DNA from: SIG307 sp964609025
GTDB lineage: Bacteria; Bacillota; Clostridia; Lachnospirales; Lachnospiraceae
Direction of reading: 5' to 3'
Assembly (NCBI GenBank): GCA_964609025.1
Contig: CAZSQM010000016.1
Location: forward strand, 9,267 to 73,266
DNA: 64,000 nucleotides
The position numbers and the translations under genes are program-made. Below are positions 40,529 to 48,629 of the stretch, piece after piece. The first letter of the stretch is position 1, and each line of letters begins with the position of its first letter. Under the pieces are notes generated by a model. That model had not been told where the DNA came from, ran no database searches, and was given only the letters and a program-made list of their open reading frames with translations.

Positions 40529-42343
40529 TCAGCCTCCCGCCGCAGGAGTAGGCGTCGGAGTCGACGTTGGTGTTGGTGTTGACGTAGGCGCCGGCGTAGG
40601 CGATGGAGCCGGAGTCGGCGTAGGAGTAGGCGCCGTCGTCACGGTAGGATCCTTTGTAATCTTGCCGCTGCTCTTACTTACCGCCTCGGCATACTCGCCG
40701 CTGGCCGATGTATTGGAAATTACTACCCGGATATAGTATCCGATATCGCTTTCTTTAATCGTATATTTACTGTTTGCATAGCCGACGCCGGACGCAATCT
40801 CCGTATACGTTCCGTTAATCGTGTCGCAGCGTTCCCAGGTATACTTGATATCGCCCGAAATCGCATTATTGCTGGTTACCGCGCTGATTACACCGCCCGG
40901 ATACAGGGAAGTGCTGGAGATTCCCGCGTAGGTTACCTTATCATATTGAATCTGGTACGGATATTTCTCATAATTTGACGGAAGCTCCGACTTGCTCTCC
41001 GCCGCTACCCGGAAAATCAGATACTTTCCCGGAAGCGCCTTTGTATAGCTTACCTTCACCGTCTTTGCCGCTTTTAAGCTGCTCCACTTCAGCCCGCTTA
41101 ACTCCTCCGGCGTCAGCCCGTCCGGATCGTCTACAACCGCATACTGGTAATTCACCGGATTCATGGTTGTCGTGTTATTCGTAAGTACAATCCCGCTCGT
41201 TCCGTTCTTTGTATTCTGATATACAAGGGTAATATCTTTTGTGATATCCGGTTTTTCCTTCGCAAACGGAACCAATACCTCCGTCATCTTGGAAGCGGCC
41301 TTACGCTCTCCCGCCGCCGTCCGCACATAAACATAAATCCCCGTAATTTCTCCGCCTTCATTGGTTTCATATTGGTATTTGCCCGGATTTGCCGTAATTA
41401 ACGTTTCGTCAATCTTCGCATTCGCTGCCACGCCAAGCACCAACGGCACCGCAACGGAAGAAACTCTTTGATTGGTCGTCGGCAGAACGTCAAAGTCTAC
41501 TACCGGAACCGATACCGCGTCGTTCGTGGAAGTCTTTGCATAAACCGGCACCAGATTCCAATCCGTCTTATTCAGCGAATACTCCATTCCGTTTCGGATG
41601 GAAAGCGACATCGCCGCATTATTTACATTCACCGTCGGCGCAACCGCCGTTTTCTGCAAAAAGACCTTCGCCTCCGAGCTGTAACGCTTCCCGCTCACGC
41701 CGTCCGCCGTATCCGCGTCGTTTACAGGCTTAATTCTGAAATACAGCGTAGCGCCCTTCGCATTCATTTGTGCAAGATTCAGCTTTTCAAAAGGCTGCCA
41801 GTTCCCGGTAGTGCCTTTTTTCCACTCAATCTTATCCACGTCAAAAAACGCGGTTTCCGCGCCGCCCTGTTTTGTAAAGAAGATAATGTAGCCCGTTTCG
41901 CTTGAAAAATTCGGGTAATTCTTGTAGACCTGCTTCCAGGTATCGATATCCACCACATCCGTCGCGGAAATATCTCCGACAAAATCCGCGGAGAGCTTTT
42001 CCTCCGCATCAATGTACCGCGCCGTAACGAGAGAATCTTTATCCCCTTTCAGATAAATACGCGTCGTAATCCCCGGCTTGATCCATGAAATATCAAACAC
42101 CGCCTTGCCGTCGGCGCCGACCGGCATGGACTCCCAGGTAGACGCGTTCGGGTTATCGGAGTAATAAATCACCTGGTTACCGCCGCCCGTCACTTCCATG
42201 ACTTCGTATTCGTAATTTACCTTAATGGCCGAGTCCGGCAGCATCGTTGCGTTTCCTGCTGCCTCTGCACCTTCTGCTTTGCACAAAAGCGGCAAGGTCA
42301 ATGCTCCGAGCAAAACAGCAAGGCTTCTGATTGCTTTCTTCAT
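40529..42343 (-). CDS. Secreted protein with Thr-Pro-rich C-terminus
   Basis: A 604-residue exported protein. Signal peptide MKKAIRSLAVLLGALTLPLL with likely cleavage after AEGAEA. The body (about 30-560) is beta-rich, Asn/Thr/Ser-rich and probably made of Ig-like modules. A segment near 470-560 (TYAGISSTSLYPGG, YTWERCDTINGTYTEIAS) resembles Ig-like surface domains. The C-terminus is TP/AP repeats ending AAGG. No LPxTG, SLH or membrane anchor is visible, so it may be released or held by other means. It lies at the end of the flagellar run, 15 nt after a FliT-like gene, so it may be expressed with the filament genes. Function unknown. Confidence 0.75.
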   Translation of the reverse strand: MKKAIRSLAVLLGALTLPLLCKAEGAEAAGNATMLPDSAIKVNYEYEVMEVTGGGNQVIYYSDNPNASTWESMPVGADGKAVFDISWIKPGITTRIYLKGDKDSLVTARYIDAEEKLSADFVGDISATDVVDIDTWKQVYKNYPNFSSETGYIIFFTKQGGAETAFFDVDKIEWKKGTTGNWQPFEKLNLAQMNAKGATLYFRIKPVNDADTADGVSGKRYSSEAKVFLQKTAVAPTVNVNNAAMSLSIRNGMEYSLNKTDWNLVPVYAKTSTNDAVSVPVVDFDVLPTTNQRVSSVAVPLVLGVAANAKIDETLITANPGKYQYETNEGGEITGIYVYVRTAAGERKAASKMTEVLVPFAKEKPDITKDITLVYQNTKNGTSGIVLTNNTTTMNPVNYQYAVVDDPDGLTPEELSGLKWSSLKAAKTVKVSYTKALPGKYLIFRVAAESKSELPSNYEKYPYQIQYDKVTYAGISSTSLYPGGVISAVTSNNAISGDIKYTWERCDTINGTYTEIASGVGYANSKYTIKESDIGYYIRVVISNTSASGEYAEAVSKSSGKITKDPTVTTAPTPTPTPAPSPTPAPTSTPTPTSTPTPTPAAGG

Positions 42344-42357
42344 CACAGGTCCCTCCT

Positions 42358-42852
42358 TTACTTTTTCTTATCCATAAAAAACGATTGGTCGGCAACTGCC
42401 CCCGACATATTTTTATAGTAGCTGCTGACCGTCTGGCTGCTCCGCTTGAAATTTTTAATTTCCTGCTTTTTCTCCCGCAGGCAGATTTCCAGACGCGCTT
42501 TATTTTGTTCTTCCAGCGAACAAAGCGCGGCGCCTTTTTCCAGCACCGTCTTTATCTTCTGCTGCAACGCCCGGATTCGCGGCTCAAACGCCTTCTTATA
42601 GTCCTCCATCACCGGCTTTATTTTGGCAAAAACAGCCTCAAAGCCTGCATCGAAGTCTGCGATTTTCCGGATATACGGCTCTTTTTTATCCATAAGCTCC
42701 GTAAATTCTTCCATGGAGAATTTCTCGCCGGACAAAACGGCTTCCTGCTCTTTGGTTAAGCCAAGAAGCGCATCTAAAAGCTGCTCCTTCTTTTGTATCG
42801 TATCCTCCAGTAGCTTAAAACAAGTGGAAAACTCCTGTGCCTCCAATATCAT
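42358..42852 (-). CDS. FliT-like flagellar chaperone candidate
   Basis: A 164-residue helical, charged protein of about four long helices (FKLLEDTIQKKEQLLDALLG, EFTELMDKKEPYIRKIADFD and so on). It follows fliS, the usual place of FliT, the export chaperone for the cap protein FliD. No catalytic motif is present. FliT is usually near 100-120 residues, so this is longer. The start is uncertain: ATG 42852 is almost touching GGAGGG, while the in-frame TTG 42846 has normal 6-nt spacing. A C-terminal KKK tail may be disordered. The role rests mostly on position. Confidence 0.6.
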   Translation of the reverse strand: MILEAQEFSTCFKLLEDTIQKKEQLLDALLGLTKEQEAVLSGEKFSMEEFTELMDKKEPYIRKIADFDAGFEAVFAKIKPVMEDYKKAFEPRIRALQQKIKTVLEKGAALCSLEEQNKARLEICLREKKQEIKNFKRSSQTVSSYYKNMSGAVADQSFFMDKKK

Positions 42853-42939
42853 CCCTCCGCCGGTCTGTTTCCAAGACCTTTCTAATGCGCAAAAACAGCC
42901 GTACCGCATCGTCCGGCTGTTCTGCCTGTTTCTATGTCC

Positions 42940-43323
42940 TTACTTCACATACAAATTATTTTTCCGCATAACCTCTTTCCAAAGGTCCCGCATATTTCTA
43001 ATCTGACCCAGTGCTTCTTCTAACAGGTCTTTATCCTTCTTGATATTTGCCTGCACCAAAAGACCGTAGATGTACTCATAGATGACATCGAAATCCTTTG
43101 CGGTTGCATACTTAAAATCCAGTGTGGAACGGAATTCCGTAATGATATTCTGCACCTTGATAATGTAGGCGCTTGCCTTTTCATAATCCGACTTTTCCAG
43201 ACCGAGCATCGCAATATTACAAAACTTAATCGCTCCGTCATACAACATCAATGTCAATTCTGCCGGTGATGCTGTGTTGATTTTTGTTCCCTGATATAAA
43301 CTCGCTGCATTTGTTGGTGGCAT
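42940..43323 (-). CDS. fliS: Flagellin export chaperone FliS
   Basis: A 127-residue helical chaperone that binds the flagellin C-terminus in the cytoplasm and prevents early assembly. Signatures: AASLYQGTKINTASPAELTL near the start (Y and Q of the flagellin cleft), MLYDGAIKFCNIA, and IIKVQNIITEFRSTLD (family: ...V..I..L...L). The length is normal. Start ATG 43323; an in-frame TTG two codons upstream is better spaced from AAAGGA and may be used. It follows fliD after 39 nt. Confidence 0.95.
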   Translation of the reverse strand: MPPTNAASLYQGTKINTASPAELTLMLYDGAIKFCNIAMLGLEKSDYEKASAYIIKVQNIITEFRSTLDFKYATAKDFDVIYEYIYGLLVQANIKKDKDLLEEALGQIRNMRDLWKEVMRKNNLYVK

Positions 43324-43362
43324 ACGCAATACCGTCCTTTCTTAAAATACTGTCCGCATCCC

Positions 43363-45678
43363 TTACTGTCCAAGACCAAGCATGGAATACAAAGAACTTG
43401 ACTGGCTGCTCAGCTTGCTGAGCGCCGTTTCCATAGAAGCAAACTGTTTGTAATAGCGGTCCTCGATTTCCTGCAAACGGTCCTCCTGCTTATCTAACTC
43501 TTTCTTGTAACTGTTGAGTTCCTTCGTCATCTGCTTATCGTTGTAGAACGTAAGCGCACTGCTGAGTTCCGTCGCTTTCATCTTATCCGCCATCGTGTCG
43601 TACAGATTCTTGGAAATCGTCTGCAATACTTCCATGACCGTTTCCGGGTCTTCCTCGATTGCCTTACGCAGCTTATCGTCGTAAAGCATACCGTCTGAAT
43701 CTTCCTGATCGCCGTAAAGATGTAACTTTCCTTTTTCCGAGTATTTTGTTGTACAGATACCGAAAGAAGAAAGTGCATAATCTTTGCCGTCTACCGTTAC
43801 AGCGTCGTTTAATGCGCCGCGCATTGCGGTAATCAGGGAGCCCAGCGTATTGTCACGGCGAAGCAGGGAATCTTTAATCTTTGTTTCCCACTTTTCTACC
43901 TCCGTGTCGCTCATGGCGTCTTTCTGCTCATCCGTCAGCGGGTCATAGCCTCTTGCCGACTCTGCATAGTACGCGTCATTCAGCTCCTGCAACACTTCGT
44001 TGTAATCCTTTATGAACTGCTTTACCATATTGTAAACGCTGTCCGTATCCTGGGATACGTTGATTGCAATCGTCTGCCCCGGAGCCGCGGATACCAGATC
44101 CAACGTCAGACCGTTGACCGAAATGCTGTTGGAAGAAGACTCTATCGTTGCGCCGTTTACCGTTACCTTTGCATCACTTGCGGCAAATACCGTCATTCCT
44201 GCCGCATTGGAGCTTCCGCTCATTGCCGTGCCGTCAATGTTGCCGAGCCCGATTGCGGCAAGCGCGTTATCGGAAGCGTCAAACGCCTGTACATCCGCAT
44301 AGGTTGCAATGTATCCCTCCAGGGCGGTTTTTGCCGCCGCCATATCCGGATTACTGCCGTCCGCTAAAATCTCTTCCTTTTTCGTATTCAACGCCTCGGC
44401 TGCCTCGCTTGAAGTATTGTAGGCGGCAACCTCATCCTCCGCAAAAGCCTGTACCGCATTCGCATACAGTGCGTCGTACTCTGCCGTATCATAACCGGCG
44501 CCTTCCGTATAGGTGCCGAGCTTTGCAAGAAATTCCGTTTCTTTCTCCGCATAGGCATTGAGAATATTCTGTTCTTCTTCGGTCAAATCATCCGCTGCCT
44601 TTTCCTGCAGCTTCTGAATATCCTCATAGGTTACATCCGAAAGCCGTTCGTTCCCGCCGTAAAACTCTTCGAACGTAGCAAACTCATGCTCTGCCTTTGC
44701 CATACGCACGGCTTCTGCTTTTAAAGCCTCCGCCTGCTCCGCCGTGAACTCCTTACCGTAGATGGTTACGGCAGTTCCGTTTTCGACAGCGTCCTTAATC
44801 TGTGCGGCAATACCGTTATCTATCTCCTTCTTCGCCAGCCCCTCCGCGGTATGCTCCGCAGCGCTGTCCGACAAAAGCTGATATGCGTCGTACAGCTTTG
44901 CTTCCTCGGCGGTCAGTTCTTCGCCGTTCTCTGCCTTTGCAAGCACCGCATTGACGGAAGCGGAGTCGCTTGCCTCCAAAACCGCCATTGCTTCATCGAA
45001 CTTCGACTTTTCGCTGTCGGACATGCCTGCATAGTCAACCAGTCCGTAAATGCCCTTTCTTGCTTCTGCGTTGGAAGCGTTCTCCGTACTTGTGGTAAGC
45101 GTGAACAAATTCTCCGTTCCGCTCTGTCTGGAACTGATATACAGGCACTGTCTGGTTTCATCAAAGTTTACATTCAGACCTGCCGTTTTGCACTGATTGG
45201 AAAAATCCGAAAACGTGGTATTCTCATCCACAATCAGTTCCGCACTCTTATCACCGCAGGTAAGAGAAATCTTCGTCCCTGCCGCTACTCCCGCATCCAC
45301 CAGCTTTGACTTGCTGGTCAGCTTCTCCGCAGAAGTAAAAGTTCCTCCGGTCACATACTGGGCACTTGCCACAGCTTCCACCGTCACATAATGGGTACCG
45401 ATAGGCGCGGCGGAACCGGCCTTTGCCGTTACCACCTTGTCATCGGAGGAAGTGGTCTTCTTGGTCAGGTAATTTCCCTGCGTTTTCATCTTTGCCAAAG
45501 AACCCGTATATAAAGAATAAATCTTCGTATTCAGGTCCTTCCACTTCTCCGTGGTCCATTCGTGCTTCGTGATTTTATTTTCAACTTTGGTAACTCTTGT
45601 CCGTTCTGCCGACATGAGCTGCTTAATCAGTGTATCCGTATCCAGTCCGGATACCATTCCCGATAACCCGATGCCCAT
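43363..45678 (-). CDS. fliD: Flagellar filament cap FliD with large acidic insertion
   Basis: A 771-residue filament cap (HAP2) that folds flagellin at the tip. The conserved N-terminus GIGLSGMVSGLDTDTLIKQL (residues 2-21) and C-terminal coiled coil (SSALTFYNDKQMTKELNSYK, then YYKQFASMETALSKL near the end) are typical; SISVNGLTLDL and FIKDYNEVLQEL mark the inner domains. Between about residues 200 and 470 lies an Ala/Glu-rich, probably helical insertion with repeated ELTAEEAKLYDAY / DLTEEEQNILNAY-like segments, making it 250-300 residues longer than usual. This part would face outward at the tip. ATG 45678 has GGAGG. Confidence 0.95.
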   Translation of the reverse strand: MGIGLSGMVSGLDTDTLIKQLMSAERTRVTKVENKITKHEWTTEKWKDLNTKIYSLYTGSLAKMKTQGNYLTKKTTSSDDKVVTAKAGSAAPIGTHYVTVEAVASAQYVTGGTFTSAEKLTSKSKLVDAGVAAGTKISLTCGDKSAELIVDENTTFSDFSNQCKTAGLNVNFDETRQCLYISSRQSGTENLFTLTTSTENASNAEARKGIYGLVDYAGMSDSEKSKFDEAMAVLEASDSASVNAVLAKAENGEELTAEEAKLYDAYQLLSDSAAEHTAEGLAKKEIDNGIAAQIKDAVENGTAVTIYGKEFTAEQAEALKAEAVRMAKAEHEFATFEEFYGGNERLSDVTYEDIQKLQEKAADDLTEEEQNILNAYAEKETEFLAKLGTYTEGAGYDTAEYDALYANAVQAFAEDEVAAYNTSSEAAEALNTKKEEILADGSNPDMAAAKTALEGYIATYADVQAFDASDNALAAIGLGNIDGTAMSGSSNAAGMTVFAASDAKVTVNGATIESSSNSISVNGLTLDLVSAAPGQTIAINVSQDTDSVYNMVKQFIKDYNEVLQELNDAYYAESARGYDPLTDEQKDAMSDTEVEKWETKIKDSLLRRDNTLGSLITAMRGALNDAVTVDGKDYALSSFGICTTKYSEKGKLHLYGDQEDSDGMLYDDKLRKAIEEDPETVMEVLQTISKNLYDTMADKMKATELSSALTFYNDKQMTKELNSYKKELDKQEDRLQEIEDRYYKQFASMETALSKLSSQSSSLYSMLGLGQ

Positions 45679-45727
45679 AACAACCTCCGTTTCCCGGTTC
45701 TTTCAACGCCGAACCGTAAAATTCTTT

Positions 45728-46117
45728 CTATCTCTTTTCGTCTACCATAAGACCTGCCAGTTCCCACATCTTTGAAATCATCTCCAGGGTTTCTTCCGGC
45801 GGAATCTCACGGATTACTTCTTCGGTTTCTTCGTCGATTACTTTAATGGAAACGCGCTTTGTTTCCTCGTGATAGGAAAACTCGCACTTTGTTTTGGCAT
45901 GGCGCATCGTCTGGTTTGCATGCTCTACCGCACTCTTAATACGTCTGGACGCGTTCTCCTCGCTGCCTGCCTGCTCCTGCGGCTGTACCTGCGGCTCCGC
46001 TGCCGCGTTCTCCCCTGTTGTGACCGGCTGTTCCGTCTTTGGCTTCATCTCCGGACGACTAACCCCGGACTCTGCATACACAGGCTTATTTACTATCGCT
46101 CCGCTCTCAATTTTCAT
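45728..46117 (-). CDS. flaG: FlaG family flagellar protein
   Basis: A 129-residue FlaG-like protein. The N-terminal half is Pro/Gln/Glu-rich and disordered; the C-terminal half has the FlaG core: HANQTMRHAKTKCEFSYHEE, then TKRVSIKVIDEETEEVIREI, then PPEETLEMISKMWELAGLMV. FlaG affects filament length and usually lies beside fliD, as here (49-nt gap). Start ATG 46117, 7 nt after GGAGGTG; the frame is open upstream but has no ribosome site. A sigma-D-type promoter lies just upstream. Confidence 0.9.
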   Translation of the reverse strand: MKIESGAIVNKPVYAESGVSRPEMKPKTEQPVTTGENAAAEPQVQPQEQAGSEENASRRIKSAVEHANQTMRHAKTKCEFSYHEETKRVSIKVIDEETEEVIREIPPEETLEMISKMWELAGLMVDEKR

Positions 46118-46198
46118 ATTTGTACACCTCCATGTTTTTTGCTTCTTCACGTTTTCCGCCCGACTCCGTTCCGGCAGAAAATCATTTCTTTACATTTT

Positions 46199-46253
46199 AT
46201 ATCGGACAAAAGCGGTGAAAAATTAACCCTCTATGGCAAATTTTTCACCGCTT
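46199..46253 (-). promoter_or_regulatory. csrA terminator overlapping a sigma-D promoter for flaG-fliD
   Basis: AAGCGGTGAAAAATT (46210-46224) and AATTTTTCACCGCTT (46239-46253) form a perfect 15-bp stem after csrA with a short T-run. On the same strand TAAT (46222-46225), 15-bp spacer, TCCGATAT (46199-46206) matches the sigma-D pattern TAAA-N15-GCCGATAT with one change in each box. So the flaG-fliD-fliS unit can be restarted where the csrA unit stops. Confidence 0.7.
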
Positions 46254-46268
46254 CTTATGATTTTCTCT

Positions 46269-46487
46269 TTAGAACATATCTTTCAGAATCTCCGGCGACG
46301 CGTCGGCGGAAACCGCTTCCTTGTTCGCCTCCTGAATCTGCATATAAATCTCCTTACGGTACAGCGGCACCGATTTCGGCGCGTTGATTCCGATTTTCAC
46401 CTGTTCTCCCTTTATTTCAAGGATCGTTATCTCTATATCGTGTCCTATCATAATGGATTCGTTTATTTTTCTCGACAGGGCCAGCAT
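46269..46487 (-). CDS. csrA: Carbon storage/flagellin translation regulator CsrA
   Basis: A 72-residue RNA-binding dimer that blocks ribosome sites with GGA loops, in Firmicutes chiefly that of flagellin. MLALSRKINESIMIGHDIEI and VKIGINAPKSVPLYRKEIY are textbook CsrA. Start ATG 46487 with AAGGGGG upstream. Its partner and antagonist fliW ends 3 bases upstream, so the two are tightly coupled. A strong terminator follows. Confidence 0.98.
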   Translation of the reverse strand: MLALSRKINESIMIGHDIEITILEIKGEQVKIGINAPKSVPLYRKEIYMQIQEANKEAVSADASPEILKDMF

Positions 46488-46489
46488 AC

Positions 46490-46954
46490 TTATTCCCCCT
46501 TTGCCTCTTTGCACTTTTTCACCTGTTCGTATATATTATATTTTATCACATAGTCCGGGTTCTCTGCAATAATCTGACAACCTTTTTTTGTATCCGCGTT
46601 AATAATCAGCGGTGCTTTCAGATTCGCGGACATTTTTGTGATATCCGACGGTACGCTAAGAGTAAGAAGAATAATAATGTTCTCCTCCGTCAATTCTCCG
46701 AGAGGAGCTAAAACCTCGTCCTCTACAATCGGATTATAATCCGCCATAACCGAAAGCGGACTGATTACCGGCAGGGCAAGCTGCGGCTCGTCTAAGCTCT
46801 GTAACCAGGAAATCGTACTGCCGTTGCCTTCCTCGTTGTTATACAGAATCGTATAACGCTTGCAGTGCTCAAATCCGATAATTCCGTCTTCAAAGGTAAT
46901 CACCTTGTTTTCATCCAGATCAATTTCTCCAAAATGTCTTGTTTTCACTAACAT
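46490..46954 (-). CDS. fliW: Flagellar assembly factor FliW
   Basis: A 154-residue protein that binds flagellin and CsrA and so frees flagellin mRNA when flagellin has been exported. Signatures: MLVKTRHFGEIDLDENKVIT at the start, FEDGIIGFEHCKRYTIL, LPVISP and LTVPSDITKMSANLKAPLII-like text (here LSVPSDITKMSANLKAPLII). The length is normal. ATG 46954 has AAAGGAGAAACG upstream. It lies between flgL and csrA, the standard Firmicutes order. Confidence 0.97.
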   Translation of the reverse strand: MLVKTRHFGEIDLDENKVITFEDGIIGFEHCKRYTILYNNEEGNGSTISWLQSLDEPQLALPVISPLSVMADYNPIVEDEVLAPLGELTEENIIILLTLSVPSDITKMSANLKAPLIINADTKKGCQIIAENPDYVIKYNIYEQVKKCKEAKGE

Positions 46955-47053
46955 TTTCGTTTCTCCTTTCGCTCTTATCCTAGTTTTTCTCTGTGTTATG
47001 ACTGCCGCTATTCCTTTTCATGCGGGTACGCATCCGGCGGAGCGTTTCCTATA

Positions 47054-48541
47054 TTACAGGAAATCCAGCAGGGAGGACTGCACCAGCTTGGAAGCAGCAG
47101 ACAAAGACGAGTTATAAATGGTTTCCGCCGAACTGTATTTGATAATCGTGTCGACCAAATCCACATCTTCATTGCTGGAAAGCAAATCTTCAAAATCCAC
47201 CTCCTGATCCTGCAGTCTGCTCTCCGTCAGCAGCAGACGGTTATACCGTCCGCCCAAATCGGACATCGTAACATTTACCTTATCCTGCATCGCAACCGTA
47301 TCCGTAAGACCGCCCGCAAAGGCCGCCTGCATAATATCGGTACGCAGGGTAAATTCCGAATTAAGCTGTTCCTGAATTCCTTCCAACGCCTTCCGCTGCT
47401 CCGGCGTCAGATTGGTATCCTCTAACATCTTTTCCACTTCCGCCATCTTCTCTTCGGTTTCCGACACATCGTTTACCGCATTGATAATGTCGTCGATTGC
47501 CCGTCCGATATCATGGGTAAACGCCTCATCCCCCTGTGTATTGATGGTAAGCTTCTGGTTAAAGTTCACTTCATACTGAATCTGCTGATCCTGCTTTTCG
47601 TAATGCAGAACCTCCGTACCGTCCTCGGAAGTCCTGATACAGTCAAAGTAATGCTCCGGTCTGAGGTCGTTTGTATCAAAGCTCTTCTTCGTATAGTTCA
47701 CGTTGATATGCTCGGAATTGCGTACCTTTTCGTACACTGCTTTTCCGTAAATCAATTCGCCGGTTTCCCGGATAAAATAAATCTCGCCGTCCGCAGGCTC
47801 ATAGGCGTCTGCGTCCGTCAGCGCCTTTTCGGTTACCGTCAGCGGAAGCTCCACAAGATTTCCTTCCGCGTCCGTACTGCCGTCCGTATAGGTTAAGGTT
47901 GCACCCGGCTCCAGTGTTCCGTACGCCAGCCGCATACGGTATATCTGAATCTGATTCGGCATCGTTGTATCAAAGGCACCCGGATTGTTTTTATCAAACG
48001 CATTGATATCCACGTTATTGACTATCTTAGATTCCACACTGATATCCGCACCGGAAAGCGGCTCCGTAATCTCGTAGGTATACTCTTTCGTTGATTTATC
48101 AAAAACTAACGGCGTATCGGTTTTATAACCTGAAAACACATACCGCCCCGCATAATTGCTGTTTCCCTCCTGATAAATCTGCTGCTTCAGCTCCTCTAAG
48201 TTCGTTACGATACTGTTACGGTCCTTTGCCGTGAGCGGGTCGTTCGCGCCCTGATTGCAGTAGGTATTCATCTGCCGCAGAATTTCATTTACTACTTCTA
48301 ACGAGCTCTCCGTCGTATCCATCCACGAAAGTGCGTCCGGTATATTTTTGTCCACATACTGCGTCAGTTCGGAAAGGTTGGTACGCAGTTTTAAGGCACG
48401 CACCGCAACAATCGGGTCATCCGACGGCTTCTGTATCTTTTTTCCGGTAGAATACTGATTTTCCAACGTAGAAAGCAGATTCTTGTTGTTGTTGATATTA
48501 TACAACACGTTGTTCGTCATCATCTTATTGGTAATCCGCAT
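47054..48541 (-). CDS. flgL: Hook-filament junction protein FlgL (HAP3)
   Basis: A 495-residue junction protein between FlgK and the filament. The flagellin-like N-terminus MRITNKMMTNNVLYNINNNK with LENQYSTGKKIQKPSDDP and C-terminus SSAETIYNSSLSAASKLVQS are characteristic. The middle (about 170-340) holds a larger, variable, acidic domain, so it is longer than the usual 300. ATG 48541 has AAAGGAGG upstream. The gap after the second flgK carries a GCCGATAT sigma-D -10. Confidence 0.96.
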   Translation of the reverse strand: MRITNKMMTNNVLYNINNNKNLLSTLENQYSTGKKIQKPSDDPIVAVRALKLRTNLSELTQYVDKNIPDALSWMDTTESSLEVVNEILRQMNTYCNQGANDPLTAKDRNSIVTNLEELKQQIYQEGNSNYAGRYVFSGYKTDTPLVFDKSTKEYTYEITEPLSGADISVESKIVNNVDINAFDKNNPGAFDTTMPNQIQIYRMRLAYGTLEPGATLTYTDGSTDAEGNLVELPLTVTEKALTDADAYEPADGEIYFIRETGELIYGKAVYEKVRNSEHINVNYTKKSFDTNDLRPEHYFDCIRTSEDGTEVLHYEKQDQQIQYEVNFNQKLTINTQGDEAFTHDIGRAIDDIINAVNDVSETEEKMAEVEKMLEDTNLTPEQRKALEGIQEQLNSEFTLRTDIMQAAFAGGLTDTVAMQDKVNVTMSDLGGRYNRLLLTESRLQDQEVDFEDLLSSNEDVDLVDTIIKYSSAETIYNSSLSAASKLVQSSLLDFL

Positions 48542-48608
48542 CGTGTCTGCCTCCTTTTCTCTTCAGGGAACTGCGCTGCGTTCCCCGAACATTTGCTTCC
48601 TGTCATTT

Positions 48609-48616
48609 ATATCGGC
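48609..48616 (-). promoter_or_regulatory. Sigma-D -10 box upstream of flgL
   Basis: A perfect GCCGATAT on the minus strand, 68 nt before flgL and just after the flgK stop. The -35 is poor: TAAA occurs only 12 nt upstream, shorter than the usual 15. An internal promoter for flgL-fliW-csrA is possible. Confidence 0.45.
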
Positions 48617-48629
48617 ATTTTTCTCCGGT

